Source: Whalleya microplaca (Eukaryota > Ascomycota > Sordariomycetes > Xylariales > Xylariaceae). From it: a DNA stretch of 64,000 nucleotides. Below, piece by piece: positions 22,832 through 34,300 of this stretch. Under the pieces are notes generated by a model. The model had not been told where the DNA came from, did no database searches, and saw only the letters and a list, made by a program, of their open reading frames with translations. The stretch covers positions 310,001 to 374,000 of the forward strand of contig MU385754.1 in NCBI GenBank assembly GCA_022497155.1, given 5' to 3'. The stretch's first letter is position 1; every line of letters starts with the position of its first letter. The position numbers were made by a program, and so were the translations under genes.

Positions 22832-22849
22832 TGATGGATGTATGTTAGT
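22832..22849 (+). repeat. Direct repeat, copy 2
   Basis: Second copy of the 18-bp repeat at 22272-22289, 560 bp downstream and just outside the tRNA-like fragment. The shared, diverged flank continues for roughly 70-100 bp. Confidence 0.55.
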
Positions 22850-23363
22850 CTGCTAGGAGGATGGTGGGTGTTTCCTAGTATTCCTTATATCCTAGCCCCC
22901 CTAGTCCTTATGTATCAGTCTCCTTTACTGCTAGTTAGTAAAAGAGACACTATATATACGGGCAAGGCCTATATTAAGCTAAAGTGAAGTGCTGCGTAAC
23001 ATAATAGTCTAAAGCTATCAGGGGGCTTTATAACTGATGCTACTAATATACGTCATAATCAATATTAACAAGTATAATTAGACACTTAAACTTTATTTAT
23101 ATAGGAAAAATCTTTTATGAAACTCTTTTATCATTAAAGGCTTAGACGATATATGAAGTGAAAAGGGACAACAAGGGTAAATTTCTTACTGAATCAATAT
23201 ATGTATTTTATTTGAGGCTTCAATCTTACTGTCTCTTTATTCAATGTAACTCTTTCTGCCATGACACTTCTCTTCTCTTCTGGTTTCCAACATGTACGAC
23301 GGCCATGGCAAATCTTTCGACTATTTTCCACATCGTTATGTATTAATGTGACAGTCTTCAATC
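22850..23363. other. AT-rich end of the repeat island
   Basis: Sequence downstream of the second direct repeat up to the 3' end of the MFS gene. Nothing beyond AT-rich repeat debris was recognised. Confidence 0.45.
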
Positions 23364-25610
23364 TCACACAGATTCCTCCTTGTGTGCTAATGCATTACCG
23401 TATGATTTAGAGTGCCCCATTTTCTTTCGTTGTGCCTCTGCTTTCTGCTCCATTTCGAGCTTCCTTTCTTTGAGCGCGATGCAGAACTTGGACCCTGCTC
23501 GGATTCTCTCACCCTTCCATATGAAAATGAACGGAATCACACACATGCAAAAGCTTAAGCCCCCGAGCAAGCTGCAAGCACCACTGATTCCAAGACGTGT
23601 AAACATAGGCGTAGTTGCAAGCGGCAACACGACCGCGAACGTAGATCGGCAGGAACTAGCTGCAGCACTATAGTATCGAGAGTCAGTATTTTGTCTTTTC
23701 CAGACTATTTGGTAAATAGACAGGTTTCAGGAAACCTATTTATGGAGATTTAAAATCCCAAATTTACTTCAATAAGACAGTATTGCTCCTAATATAGGAC
23801 AGAAGGGGAAATAAAGGAATCTGGAAGCTACACACTTAGCGCTCGCAGCAAATATTTCGTACGCATCAGTGATATAATTGAGCAACGCCATGAATATAAG
23901 CATAAACCCTCCTCCAAAGGGGATACCAGCTAGCATTGGCACAATAAAAGACACATTTGATTGTGCAGACCAGCCGAGCCAGAATAACGATATAGCGAAC
24001 AGTGGTCCACCAATAGTTGCTAATGGGACTCGGCGGCACTCCTCACTCATCGCCCACGTAGCACCTCGAGCTTTGGCGTTGAGGAGCACATGGTCGTATG
24101 TAAAGAATATAGGCAATGAGAGGAGTGCACCAGCACCAATTGGAAGATAACATAACCCAGTCACCCCTGGAGATAAGCCATAGACCTGTTGGAAGATAAT
24201 CGGAAATGCCTATTCCACATTCAGGAGTCAGTCATCACTCCATTAGATGATTTCCGGGGCTTTCGGGGGTATAGCCCGGAGAGACCAAAGAGGACACAAC
24301 TCTAATTGTTCTCTAGGAGATTGCTCCCCACTGGATGAGGAAATAAAAAGCCTGAATATTCACCTGGAAGGACATGTAGAAAATGGCATAGACCAATGCA
24401 AGATATAGGCAAGTCGCTGCGACAATGAGTTCAGTCAAGATCATTCGTATGGGCCGGGTTAGGACCCTAGTAACCAATTGTTTGAAGTCACGGGGCTCCA
24501 ATTCCGTAGCGGAATATATATTAGAGTTCGGATCCGCCTTGCGAATCTTGGCTGCTCGACGGCTTAGAAGGACAGGTGCGTATGTTTCAGGGAGAAATAT
24601 CATGAGTATAAATGACAACCCAGCGAACATTAACCCAATCCAGAAGCTCCATCGCCATCCGATACTCGTTGAACAGAACCCGGATATAATGGGAGCCAAT
24701 AGCGGACCAAACACAGTCGTCTGACAACAAGACATTAGCATCGAGTAAGCGGATGTTTTCAATAGGTGCTTACAGCCATGAACCAAGCCATAGCCTTGCC
24801 GCGTGTAACAGGATCATTGAAAATATCAGCAAGTATTCCCGTGACAACTGCAATTGGTGCACTTGCAAACGTCCCAACAAGGAATCGAAATATTAGAAAT
24901 GCTGGCCAATTTGGAGCGAGCGCGCAGCCAAGAGTCCATGCCATAAACATCATGAAAGTCATTAGAAAGAGATCTCGGCGCCCAATATGTTCGCTTAGTG
25001 GCCCCCCTATGTTATAGTCAGCCACACATAGCCTTCCTATTGCTCAGCCAAGATGCAAAGTATCAACTTACAAACGATCGGCCCAAACACATAGCCAATT
25101 AAGAATGTAGATATCGGGAGTACCATCTGCGGCCGAGAAGTGACTCCCCATTCTTTCGTCATGTAAGGGATAGCCATGCTGGGTAAAGCACTCCCCATGG
25201 TACTATTCGTGACGGTCATCATTGTCGTTATCAAGATGAGATTCTTTCGCCACTGCAGCCACGGTAAGAGCATTTCCAACGCAACAGCAGTATCGCATAC
25301 CCACCTTTGGCCAATTGTAAGGGTTTTCTTTGTCATTTAGATCCCAATGTATAATTGTTTTCCCTCCTTCTCGAAAAGAATCTGACTCTGGTATATCGTC
25401 TGTCGGTATCCTGTTGTCTGCTTCCTCCGCCTTGTACCTAGCTTCTGCATCCTGGTTGCTAATAGTCTGGACAAGTGCCGAAAAGTGACTTAATCCGCCA
25501 TCGTGCCCTGTCCTACGGCTAATTGTCGGCCTCAATGATGATATATTCGTAGGCTCACGATGAAGATATTGCTGGTGATCACAGGTCTCCTTCTCAGTGG
25601 AACAAGACAT
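23364..25610 (-). CDS. MFS multidrug transporter (DHA1 type)
   Basis: Six exons on the minus strand: 25610-25305, 25252-25072, 25006-24774, 24720-24364, 24209-23836, 23667-23364; 584 aa with consistent phases. A cytosolic N-terminus of about 95 aa ends in the family motif DLNDKENPYNWPKWRKN. Twelve-helix MFS features follow: GYVFGPIVWGPLSEHIGRR (motif A), RFLVGTFASAPIAVVTGILADIF, FGPLLAPIISGF (antiporter-type motif C), GWRWSFWI, FLPETYAPVLLSRRA, and near the end the ASANAAAS-SCRS block. This matches fungal drug:H+ antiporters, acting at the plasma membrane to export xenobiotics or metabolites. It lies beside the FMO, but the repeat island separates them, so co-function is speculative. Confidence 0.92.
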
Positions 25611-26287
25611 ACTAGGATGTGGCTGACGGTAACTTATAGATTGTATATATGGTATAGAAACAAGCCATAGACTAGACTTTTACCCCGGATGTGTCAAATG
25701 TGACTTGATAGAGATATCCCAGGGGAAAGGCAGAGAGGGAGGGGACTTGACGAGAGGGGACCAGACCGCTGGCCGGTTACGGTGACGGATATAAACAAGG
25801 CGGGGATGAAACCTAACATATTTCCACCATTGATCAATATATTGAATCCGTCAATCGAATTCAACTCCACAAGAACCCATGTCTATTACTAATCCAAATC
25901 TTTTGAGGCGGTTGCAGAGTGAACTGTAAAGTTTTTGCTTGTTATTGGCAGGTAAGTCCGAACAGTAGCTATAGTGAAGCTTAGACTAGGTAGATGGTTC
26001 TAGACTAGGTACCTTTTTATTAAGAACAAGAATTTCAAGTTGACCTTGGAAATTATAGTCTGGACCTATGGGTGAGATATAGACGGCTCACCTCTACCAC
26101 CGAACGCTCTACCACACACCCCGTATTGTGACAGTGCCGACCTAGACGATTTCGGTAAAGTAGAGCCGGGATTGTTTGGGAATCCCAAAAATTTTCATCC
26201 AATCTCCATATTTACTATTTTAAAGTTTAGTTCCTCTTCTTTTTTAATGGGACTTGAGTACCACTTTTATCTCCGCTAGACCGTTCT

Positions 26288-26340
26288 AAATTAGCTACTG
26301 GAGGGAATACCAATAGCGCTGTTGAAAATCGAACCCAACT
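26288..26340 (-). repeat. Inverted repeat arm 1 with B-box-like hairpin
   Basis: The minus strand reads GTTGGG-TTCGATT-TTCAAC, a T-arm-like stem-loop with a B-box-type loop. The arm is similar over about 50 bp to the plus strand of 26941-26996, including the ACAGCGCTATTGGTATT flank. Differences between arms are largely C/T and G/A, and the stem survives through G-T pairs. Confidence 0.55.
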
Positions 26341-26940
26341 CATTCTATGCTTAGCCACAGCTACTATACTCTTGACATCAACAGAAAGTCAAGGAGAGCG
26401 AGTCTCTAAGTATTATGAAAGTGTTACTGTAAAACGAACCTACACCACCAACCTTATATTTAATACTATGCTGAAAGAACACGCTAGGAAATAATAGGCG
26501 ATGTAATATTTTTATTGTGCAATATTAAATACTTAGAATCGGTACGATACTATATCAAGTAGTTTTCTGTCAATGGAAATAGTAAATGCCAGAGACATCA
26601 TTGGTGGTGTGTTAACCCCCGCGACGAGCATCATAGATTTGAATACTTGGCTAGGAACGAGCTACACACCTAGATTGATCTCTCCAACCCCATAGCCAAA
26701 GCTAGCAACGAAGAAAAGCTGCACTCTTTCAATGGTCTGGAAGCACGCTAGCATTATGTTCTGCTGCGGACACTTTGTGCTTTTGGCAGATAGATAAGTC
26801 TGAAAGCAAAAGAGTGTAACGATGTTATATTGATGAAGATAAAGAAGTGTGTCTATATGTGTGTGGGCTCTCAGTCAATGGCAACCTAGGTGGAGGTGCA
26901 AATACCATGCGGCCGTATCAAAGTTACGTTGTTATATGGA

Positions 26941-26996
26941 GCGTGTTAGGTTCGATTCCTAACAGTGCTATTGGTATTTGCTCTATTAGCTTATTT
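26941..26996 (+). repeat. Inverted repeat arm 2 with B-box-like hairpin
   Basis: A perfect 6-bp stem with 7-base loop, GTTAGG-TTCGATT-CCTAAC (26945-26963), resembles a tRNA T-arm. No A box or cloverleaf was found upstream, so this is not called a tRNA. It pairs as an inverted repeat with arm 1 about 600 bp away and could mark the ends of an element. Confidence 0.55.
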
Positions 26997-27886
26997 ACCA
27001 ATTGTTCTTTTGGATTTCTATGTCACGCGAAACGCTGGGTCTGTTTCGGTACTCCAGCCGTCCCTAAACACCATGGAGTGTCGACGTTGAAGTATGTACT
27101 TCGGTAGATAGTTCCGTCATCCTGGACGTTAACAAAATCATCATCATCATTGGGGGGTACTCCCAGGTTAGTTTAAGGTTGTCGTGGTTTCAATTACAGT
27201 CGTCGTTAATCTCAGTAAGCTGAATACCAGAGTTCAAATAACCCCTGAATAACGACTCGATAGCTATAGAATGTCTATAAATTTTCGACATTTGGGTTTA
27301 CATAAAAGCTCTCTAAGGATCCATGTGATGACAAGGTTTGCGAGGTGGGGCTTTACTTAAAACATTCTTGAATTGCCCCTCTACCCCTCCGTAACATGGA
27401 CTGTGACTCAGGGCCACTCTTTATCACCTACATACCTCCATACTAGCCAACCTATTCCGTACTTACCTCCAAGGGTAATGCGCTGTTAAGACTAACTAGC
27501 CCATTATGGCTTCTTCCATGACTACCCTGAAGGGTGAAAGTTGGACTGCTCCCTCTTTGAATTGATCTTAAAGGGGCGTTTGGGCTTCACCGAGTCCTTC
27601 GGGATCTACCGGCTCTCACTATTTTCAAGGCGACAATCGTGGCTTCTAATACTATGAGCACCCAGGTGCGCGCTGCAAGCTAATAACGTAGAGTTACAGA
27701 GGAAACACGTACTCGAGGAGAATATGCTCGAGTGATTGTATGGTCATCACTCTCGGAGTTGTCCTTAAAACGAGTGGCCATGTGGGTAGGTATTTTCGAT
27801 TGGATGTAGGAGAATCCGGTCAAAGGTGAATATCTGCGATCCGATCATTAGTTGAAGGTGTGCTGGAATCGTGATTTATACGCCGC

Positions 27887-28421
27887 GGGAACGGACCTTC
27901 TAAGGACTTTCCCAAGCTATATGACGCAACTATTGCTCAATATAATGATATCCTTGCCAAGGCAACTCACATGTTCGTACGTATGAGAAACGTTATTAGA
28001 TAGATATCTTGCGCCCTATAGATCGACAACTTCGATAGTTCCGAACTCGGCGACTTGATCAAACAACTCGATATCCGGAATCCCGACGGCAATGATGAGG
28101 TGCTTCCACCAATACCATTCAATCTGAAGTATGTTCAGGTCCACTATTGGTCCGAGTGCCACCTCCGCGGTTTACCTAAGCTCAGAGACTGCCCAGGGCC
28201 AGTTTTGGAACTTCAAGAAGCTGCTCGATTATAATCAAGGCTCGATTCCACTCGCTTCTGCCGGTCTGGACAAGACCTACAGGGATGATCTTTCACCTAG
28301 GTCTAGACTCCTTTATCTAAGAGAACTTCTGGTGGGCAAGATCGAACACTACTTCGATCCTGAGAGGAAAGACCATAAGCGGTTCAATGAAGCTAGTAAA
28401 CTTGGATTTTTAACTACTTAA
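27887..28421 (+). pseudogene. Fragment of an unrecognised protein gene, frame-shifted
   Basis: An open stretch KDFPKLYDATIAQYND...ATHMF (from about 27900), a 45-bp GTACGT..CTATAG intron (about 27976-28020), then IDNFDSSELGDLIKQLDIRNP...LPPIPFNLK reads well. From 28131 another frame continues as FRSTIGPSATSAVYLSSETAQ, FWNFKKLLDYNQGSIPL and LRELLVGKIEHYFDPE, ending at 28421. The two parts look like one protein but differ in frame at about 28128-28131 with no intron between them. No start codon is visible upstream. I do not recognise the family. An inactive remnant is most likely. Confidence 0.45.
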
Positions 28422-28654
28422 CAGAGAGACGAGACTTCTAACAAGACAATAATACCTCCGACTATGACAATGGGGCAAGTTGTAAAATCCAGGATAGTCG
28501 ATAACAAAGAATGAGAGTAGAAATAGATATCAAGGTAGCCTCGTAGAAATAGTAACCAGCCATCCTCTCCCCTTTCAAGATTATGATTTAGGAATAGAGA
28601 TCATTCCAGAGCATATTTTATCTCCTTACCATTGGCACTATCTACTACCAACGG

Positions 28655-30769
28655 CTAATTCAGGAAAGGGGAACCCATTGGTGGTGGGGTTGACGGTATA
28701 TTGATGATTTGATCCTCTTCAAAGAGATCCTCCAGGAAGTTAGACCTGGTCGGACTTGTAAATAGGAATTTCAAAGTTGCAGCAGATTGCTGATGATAGA
28801 CATTAACAAGATGACTGATAACATCTCGGATGCCTCGTTTGCGCTCGGGCGGCATGGTAAAAAAGGAGACCCCATCTATCACGAGATAAACGACAGTAGT
28901 GGACGGCAGTCGTTTCACCAAGCGACGAAACGAAGTGGAGATGCTCTCTATGTTTGTAGGGTCTGTCCGGTCCAGACACTCTCGCAACTCCTTGGAGCGG
29001 AACTCGTGATAACGATCAATAAGCTGCAACAGGAGGCTCATGGCCAGTTCCGTGGGACTTGCAACATTATCCCGGTAGTAATTACGATGCTCACTACAGA
29101 AATATGCCACAGGCAAAATTACCATTGCGTCCTGATGATCTGTCGGTTGTTGTAGCAGGGAACGAACCAGCTGCGCAGCAGCGAAAGAAGTAGACCCATC
29201 CATTGCATCGGATCCTCCGTTGATTAATAGTAGCGAATCTTCATCGATGGTCAACCAGGAACGTACGACCGGGCTCATCTGTACCGCATAAACTCGATCT
29301 ACATCTAGCGGGGTCATTGCTGTTGGAAGACTCAGCCGGGAGAGGGCCTGCATGTCGTCGAGAACTAAGGATGGATCATAAAGCAGTTCTTCAAGAATTT
29401 CTTCGGTGGTGGTTTCCTGGGTTATTCTTTGAATCATGTTGTTCTTGACTACGAGTCCTGTGACGAATTTAGAAAAAGTTGAAATTTTCAGAAAATGTAA
29501 ATTGTCAAGTTTTGAACACTCACTCTGCATAGTACCCTGAAGTATTGACTGGAAGTTCTGGCACATAGATGCTTCTATACTCTCATAAGAGGCTGAACGG
29601 TCTGCTAATCGCCTGATGTTCTGATCGATTTGAATGAGTTGCCGGCCCATTTTGACACCTTGGTAGGACATCCATCTCTGTGTCGTTGATATATCACGTA
29701 TTTGTCCCAATTGGAACAACAATGCATGAGCTTTCAAGTCCTTAGCTGCCAAATTGACTTCAATAATTCTTTCATTGAGGTTGCTTGAAAATGCAGATGG
29801 GTTGAGAAGGCGTTTTACTCCTGCAGCTAGGTCCAAATAATTAGTAATCGTTTAAGATCGGGAGCGAATGGCTAGAAATTGGGAGATAGATAGATAAAGC
29901 CACAATGGCATAGACATCCAGTAAAGCAGTGTTATAAGTAAACACTTCATATAATAAACAGAAAAGGATGTTTATCCGAGTGTGAATTATTTGGTCACAG
30001 GCATGCTGAACTTCATTCTTGGGGCTTACCAATGAGATTCATCTTGAACCAACGAAGGATATGATCTAAAGTCAAGACTGCTTCAGTGTACAGCTTGGCA
30101 GTGCGGCGATGGATTTCTTCATCTTGGTTTGCTAGCTCGGTATACTGGATATTATTTTCGAGAATGCGAGGTAACCGTTCAAGAGCTTTAAAGACTGCCT
30201 CACGATGAAAACTGGTCTCTTCGAGGGCTGTAAAGATGACGTTGAGACCGCCGCATAGTACGGACCCGCACATATCATCCGGTATCAATGATGTGAATAT
30301 CTTGCCGGTGCCCGCATTTCGGCAAAAGGATCGAAATGCCTTCTTCATTTTGCCCGCAAGGCCGATAAACTCCTTGTCCCGTGTAGTAACCTTTTCTATG
30401 GCGGTACAAGCCTGTTCCATTCTTACTTGTACATCGCCCCAGTCATTATTTCGACTAATTTCCATAACAGGCAACTTCAATTTCACAAGGCATTCATTAG
30501 TGTTCGCCATGAATATTTGCTGCGCTTCGAAATATTCAGCATAAATTGCTTTATGGTCTCTGTCTGCCAGATCAGTGACATTGTTTTCTTATGTCTACGT
30601 TAGGAATATTTTCGCACATCTCATCTGAATTCGTGCTTCGTCTCTGGCGTTCCTGCCATGCTCCGCTCAATGCATCGTCGGGATCACCGTCCATTCTGTC
30701 CATATACTCGATCACTTCATCGTATCTTGAATTGGAAGCAGGGTTAAGAGATTCCCTATAGTCGGCCAT
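28655..30769 (-). CDS. STAND/NLR-like protein (fungal DUF7708-type N-domain)
   Basis: Minus-strand exons 30769-30688, 30587-30030, 29820-29524 and 29457-28655, about 579 aa. The first junction uses donor GTGATC, branch point CTAAC and acceptor ATAAG and avoids an in-frame stop. The intron at 29523-29458 is 66 nt, in frame and stop-free, so retention would add 22 residues. The N-terminal half is helical, with EYFEAQQIF, WGDVQVRMEQACTAIEKVTTRDKEF, GLNVIFTALEETSFHREAVFKALERLP and RLLNPSAFSSNL, as in the DUF7708 domain of fungal STAND proteins. The second half looks like a nucleotide-binding region (SLLLINGGSDAMDGSTSFAAAQLVRSLL; TVVYLVIDGVSFF resembling Walker B) but has no intact GxGKT/S. There are no C-terminal repeats. 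It is divergent from the AAA+ gene. Family call is from motifs. Confidence 0.7.
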
Positions 30770-31319
30770 TATGAGCCGAAGTTATATAAAGAGTATTAAA
30801 AAGGACTAAATTCATCTGGTTGGATGAGACGTGTAATAGGGAATGATATTTGGACTAAAGTCAAAGAAGCGTGATAATTCTGTGGAAGATGATTGCCCAA
30901 TGCTCGCGGAGGTGGGAGACACTACACCGCGACCCAGAAGGCGGGCAGGCAACAGTCGCTTGACTGCCTCGTTTTGGGATGCACAGCGCCCAGACATGGG
31001 CTGAGTTTGTGACTTGCAGGTCATTTGAGCCAATGAATGATAGGCATCTCCCATCATAAGTTAAGTTGGGCAGCGCAAAAGAGAATGCATTGCATAAAGG
31101 AGGAGACAATGCAATGCCAGCGTCGAATCATGACTAACATGACTGTGCCACAGGAAATCTTAGTTGGAGGCAAAAATGGACAGTCACAGCTATATAAAAG
31201 CTGGAACTTATGAGCCTATCTAGCGATCGCAGGATACAATGCTCAGTCCTTCATACTGGAGTTTCTAGCACCTGGTTGTAAATTTCTCACGGACCTAGTT
31301 TTCAAATGAGAGAACCGAA
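30770..31319. promoter_or_regulatory. Shared divergent promoter of the STAND-like and AAA+ genes
   Basis: 550 bp between two divergent start codons (30769 minus, 31320 plus). Short ORFs here overlap both strands and lack family features. 'GCTATATAAAAGC' at about 31189-31201 contains TATATAAAA, about 120 bp before the AAA+ start. The head-to-head layout suggests possible co-regulation. Confidence 0.45.
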
Positions 31320-34300
31320 ATGAACGACCCTCAGCCTTCCATTATAAGCCCTGTCGAGGTTATAAACCCTACAGGACAGAGCGGTCCTCAGATTCGCCCT
31401 TCTCCGCCTGTAGATGATGGTGAGCATAAAACGGGGACTGGAAATCTTGCCCAATCTCAAGGTTTGACAGATCGATCCGCACTGCGTACAGCACAGAAAG
31501 AAGCAAGGCAAGCCGTATTGGAAGCTGTTGAAAAGCTAAAGAAAGTTAGTACTGAATCATCAATTGATTTGTACAACGAATTTGAAGCATTATGGGATGC
31601 CGCCGTTGGGATTCCTACTCTCACTTCTATTTTGGGCGTTCCCTCAGAAGGCCCCTTCCTCCCTTCAGCTCCCCGTATCCTAGATATTTTCGAGTGAGTA
31701 AAGCTGGCAGAGCGGCTACCTGCCCCAAAAACCCTGACTTATCTGTTGCACCAGATCTGAAGAGCCACGGCCACGTGAAATCGAACGACTCTCTATGGAC
31801 GATTGGCGCTTGGATGAGTCTGGCCAGTTACAAAAAATGCGACCTGGTCACATTTTGCCTGTAATTCAAGCTTTCTACCGCAATGTTCCTCCAGCGTCGG
31901 AGACTTCAGCTACGAGAATCATAGATGAAGACTTCAAGAGGGCCCATAACGATTCACAGGGCACCGAGAAGCCTCAAAGAGTCAAAATTAGTTCTAGACT
32001 GGTACTGAATGAACTAGAGAAGATCTCTGGGATTACACTACGGGATCAGCCACATCTGTAAGTAGTTTAACCTTACCTAGATCAAGATTCCCAATAATTA
32101 CAATAGGCGAAATAGCTGACCCAAGTACTTAAGAATGATTCCACCATATAAAGTAAGTGTCTCTATGACTGCATGGTATCCCACAATGTAACTGACCAGA
32201 TAGCTACTGATTCATAACTGGGATGGAATTAAATTGACTCTAGGGAAACTTACCGAGGAGCTTGAAAATTTGACTCCCCCGGAAGAGGGCAGGAAATCTC
32301 CCCGAAAGTCGGCTGCATCTACAACTGAAAACATAACACATCAACAAGACCTACAAGACAAACCAGAAGAAGATGTCAATAGCGAAAGGCGCAGGCTCAA
32401 GCTACGTGTGTCACACCTAAAATGCTTGCACGATTTCATTACAACAGACTTGGGATACCTCATTGGTCTAAAGCTGAAGATTCAGGATGGCTCATTAGGG
32501 ACCATAACATTTGAGGAGCTATATCACCTCTATTCGCCAGGAGACCTCATAATAAACCGGAAGAATAACGTTGATCAGCTCCATAAAGTTTACGCGGTCA
32601 CAGGCGGCCGGATGCGGCTCCTCAGACAGGATGGTATGTATCGCCGAGCAAAAGATGAAGAAGATGCAGATAACTCCCCAGATGCCGGGATAGGTACCTG
32701 GACAGATTTTGTCCTTGACTGTTTCATGATGCGTTGGGACGGTAACCGACTTGGCCCTATTCGTAGGATATATCGGGTTCAACACTTTACTGGAGAGAGG
32801 CCAATTACTGATCTTGACCTTTACCCTGTCAAATTTCGTGAGAACAGCGATGAAATATGCAAGGCCCTGGAACGCCGAGGGCGTAGCATACTCGACTGCT
32901 TCGGCCACAAGAAATATGATGGACTGACGACAGTAGCGCCACCTTACCGGGAAGGACGATCGAGAACGAATGATCGAGGCATGTATAGTGGATTACCACC
33001 GTCACAGCCACCACCAATTATTTACGATCCATTAACTACTGCAGGAGCTTCGATCAAAGAAATTGATAATGACGTGTATATTGACTTCCAAGCCTTTCAT
33101 CGCATCTCCCCGGTCCTGTTTGACCAGCTCAAAAGGGTAAAGCCTAGCCTCCGGGAGGTCGCGGAGGGCCGTGTAGACTATCACACTGGTGATCATGATG
33201 TTGACGAAGTGCGGTCAGATAAATTCCTATCGGACCACTTTTATATAACTCTTCCGAAGAAGCCAGAAGAGCTAGAAGATAAAGAAGAATACCTCAAGCT
33301 CTTGCCACATTCAGTACCAGGTTATGAATTCCGCCAGCGCGAATGGGGTATGACTGACACCCTTTTTTCAAAGCATATAAAGAAATTTACTAATGAGACG
33401 ATAGTCTGGCTTGATGTCAACAAGATCGAGGACATTGATAAAAGTGAGGAGGCCCGAGCACGTGGCTGGGAAGACTTAGTTATCAACAAAGGATATAGCC
33501 AGCTCCTTCTATCGCTAGTCGACAATCATACTTCTGCCTCTGATCATAAAAGAAGAAGGAATGCATCTGGGCACAAGATCCCGACTGCGCAAATAGATCT
33601 CATCAAAGGTAAAGGGCGTGGCCTGATTATTCTACTCTATGGTCCCCCAGGGAGCGGGAAAACATCAACTGCAGAGACTATCGCCGCATACACAGGAAAG
33701 CCTCTATACGCAATAACTTGCGGTGACATTGGCGTGAACGTGCAAGATGTCGAAAGGAATCTACACGAACACACGCAACGAGCTGAGAAGTGGGGATGTG
33801 TATTGCTTCTGGACGAGGCCGATGTATTCCTCGCACGGCGGACCTGGACAGACATGAACCGCAACGCCTTAGTATCTAGTGAGGATACCTCTAACGCTAA
33901 TTCGCATTTTGAAAATTAGTTAACTTTCTCTCAGTATTTTTGAGGCATATGGAGTATTATAGCGGGATTCTGTTCCTCACCACTAATATCGTCGGAATTA
34001 TCGATGAAGCTTTCAAATCGCGTATTCATATTGCTCTACGTTATGACGCCATTGATATCGACTCAACCGAACATATCTGGACTAAGCTACTCAACCGTAT
34101 CGAAAAAGAAAATAAGAATGCAGACGTGCAGATCAAATTCAACCGAGATGTCCTCCTCGAGTTCGCCCAAAAGCACTTCGAAGAACACCAAGCTGACGAG
34201 ACCACCTGGAACGCCCGTCAAATCCGCAATGCTTTCTCCACGGCGATATCAATAGGACAATTTGAAAGACTCGAACGAATAAAGAAAAAGGGGCTCACGC

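Larger units (their letters stand above)
25611..27886. other. Gene-poor repeat-bearing region
   Basis: 2.3 kb without a supported gene. It holds an inverted-repeat pair with B-box-like hairpins (26288-26996, separate entries) and an 11-bp direct repeat near 25982 and 26002. Confidence 0.5.

Noticed and set aside
15299..25610. Secondary-metabolite gene cluster (FMO, MFS, APC)
   Set aside because: No backbone enzyme (PKS, NRPS, terpene cyclase, DMATS) is present in the window; co-location alone is insufficient.
26945..26963. Possible tRNA gene suggested by a perfect T-arm
   Set aside because: No A box, D-arm, anticodon arm or acceptor stem could be found at the right distance; kept only as a repeat arm.
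30572..30600. Frameshift in the STAND-like gene at an A-run near 30585
   Set aside because: A 100-bp intron with donor GTGATC, CTAAC branch point and ATAAG acceptor keeps the frame and explains the stop without a lesion.
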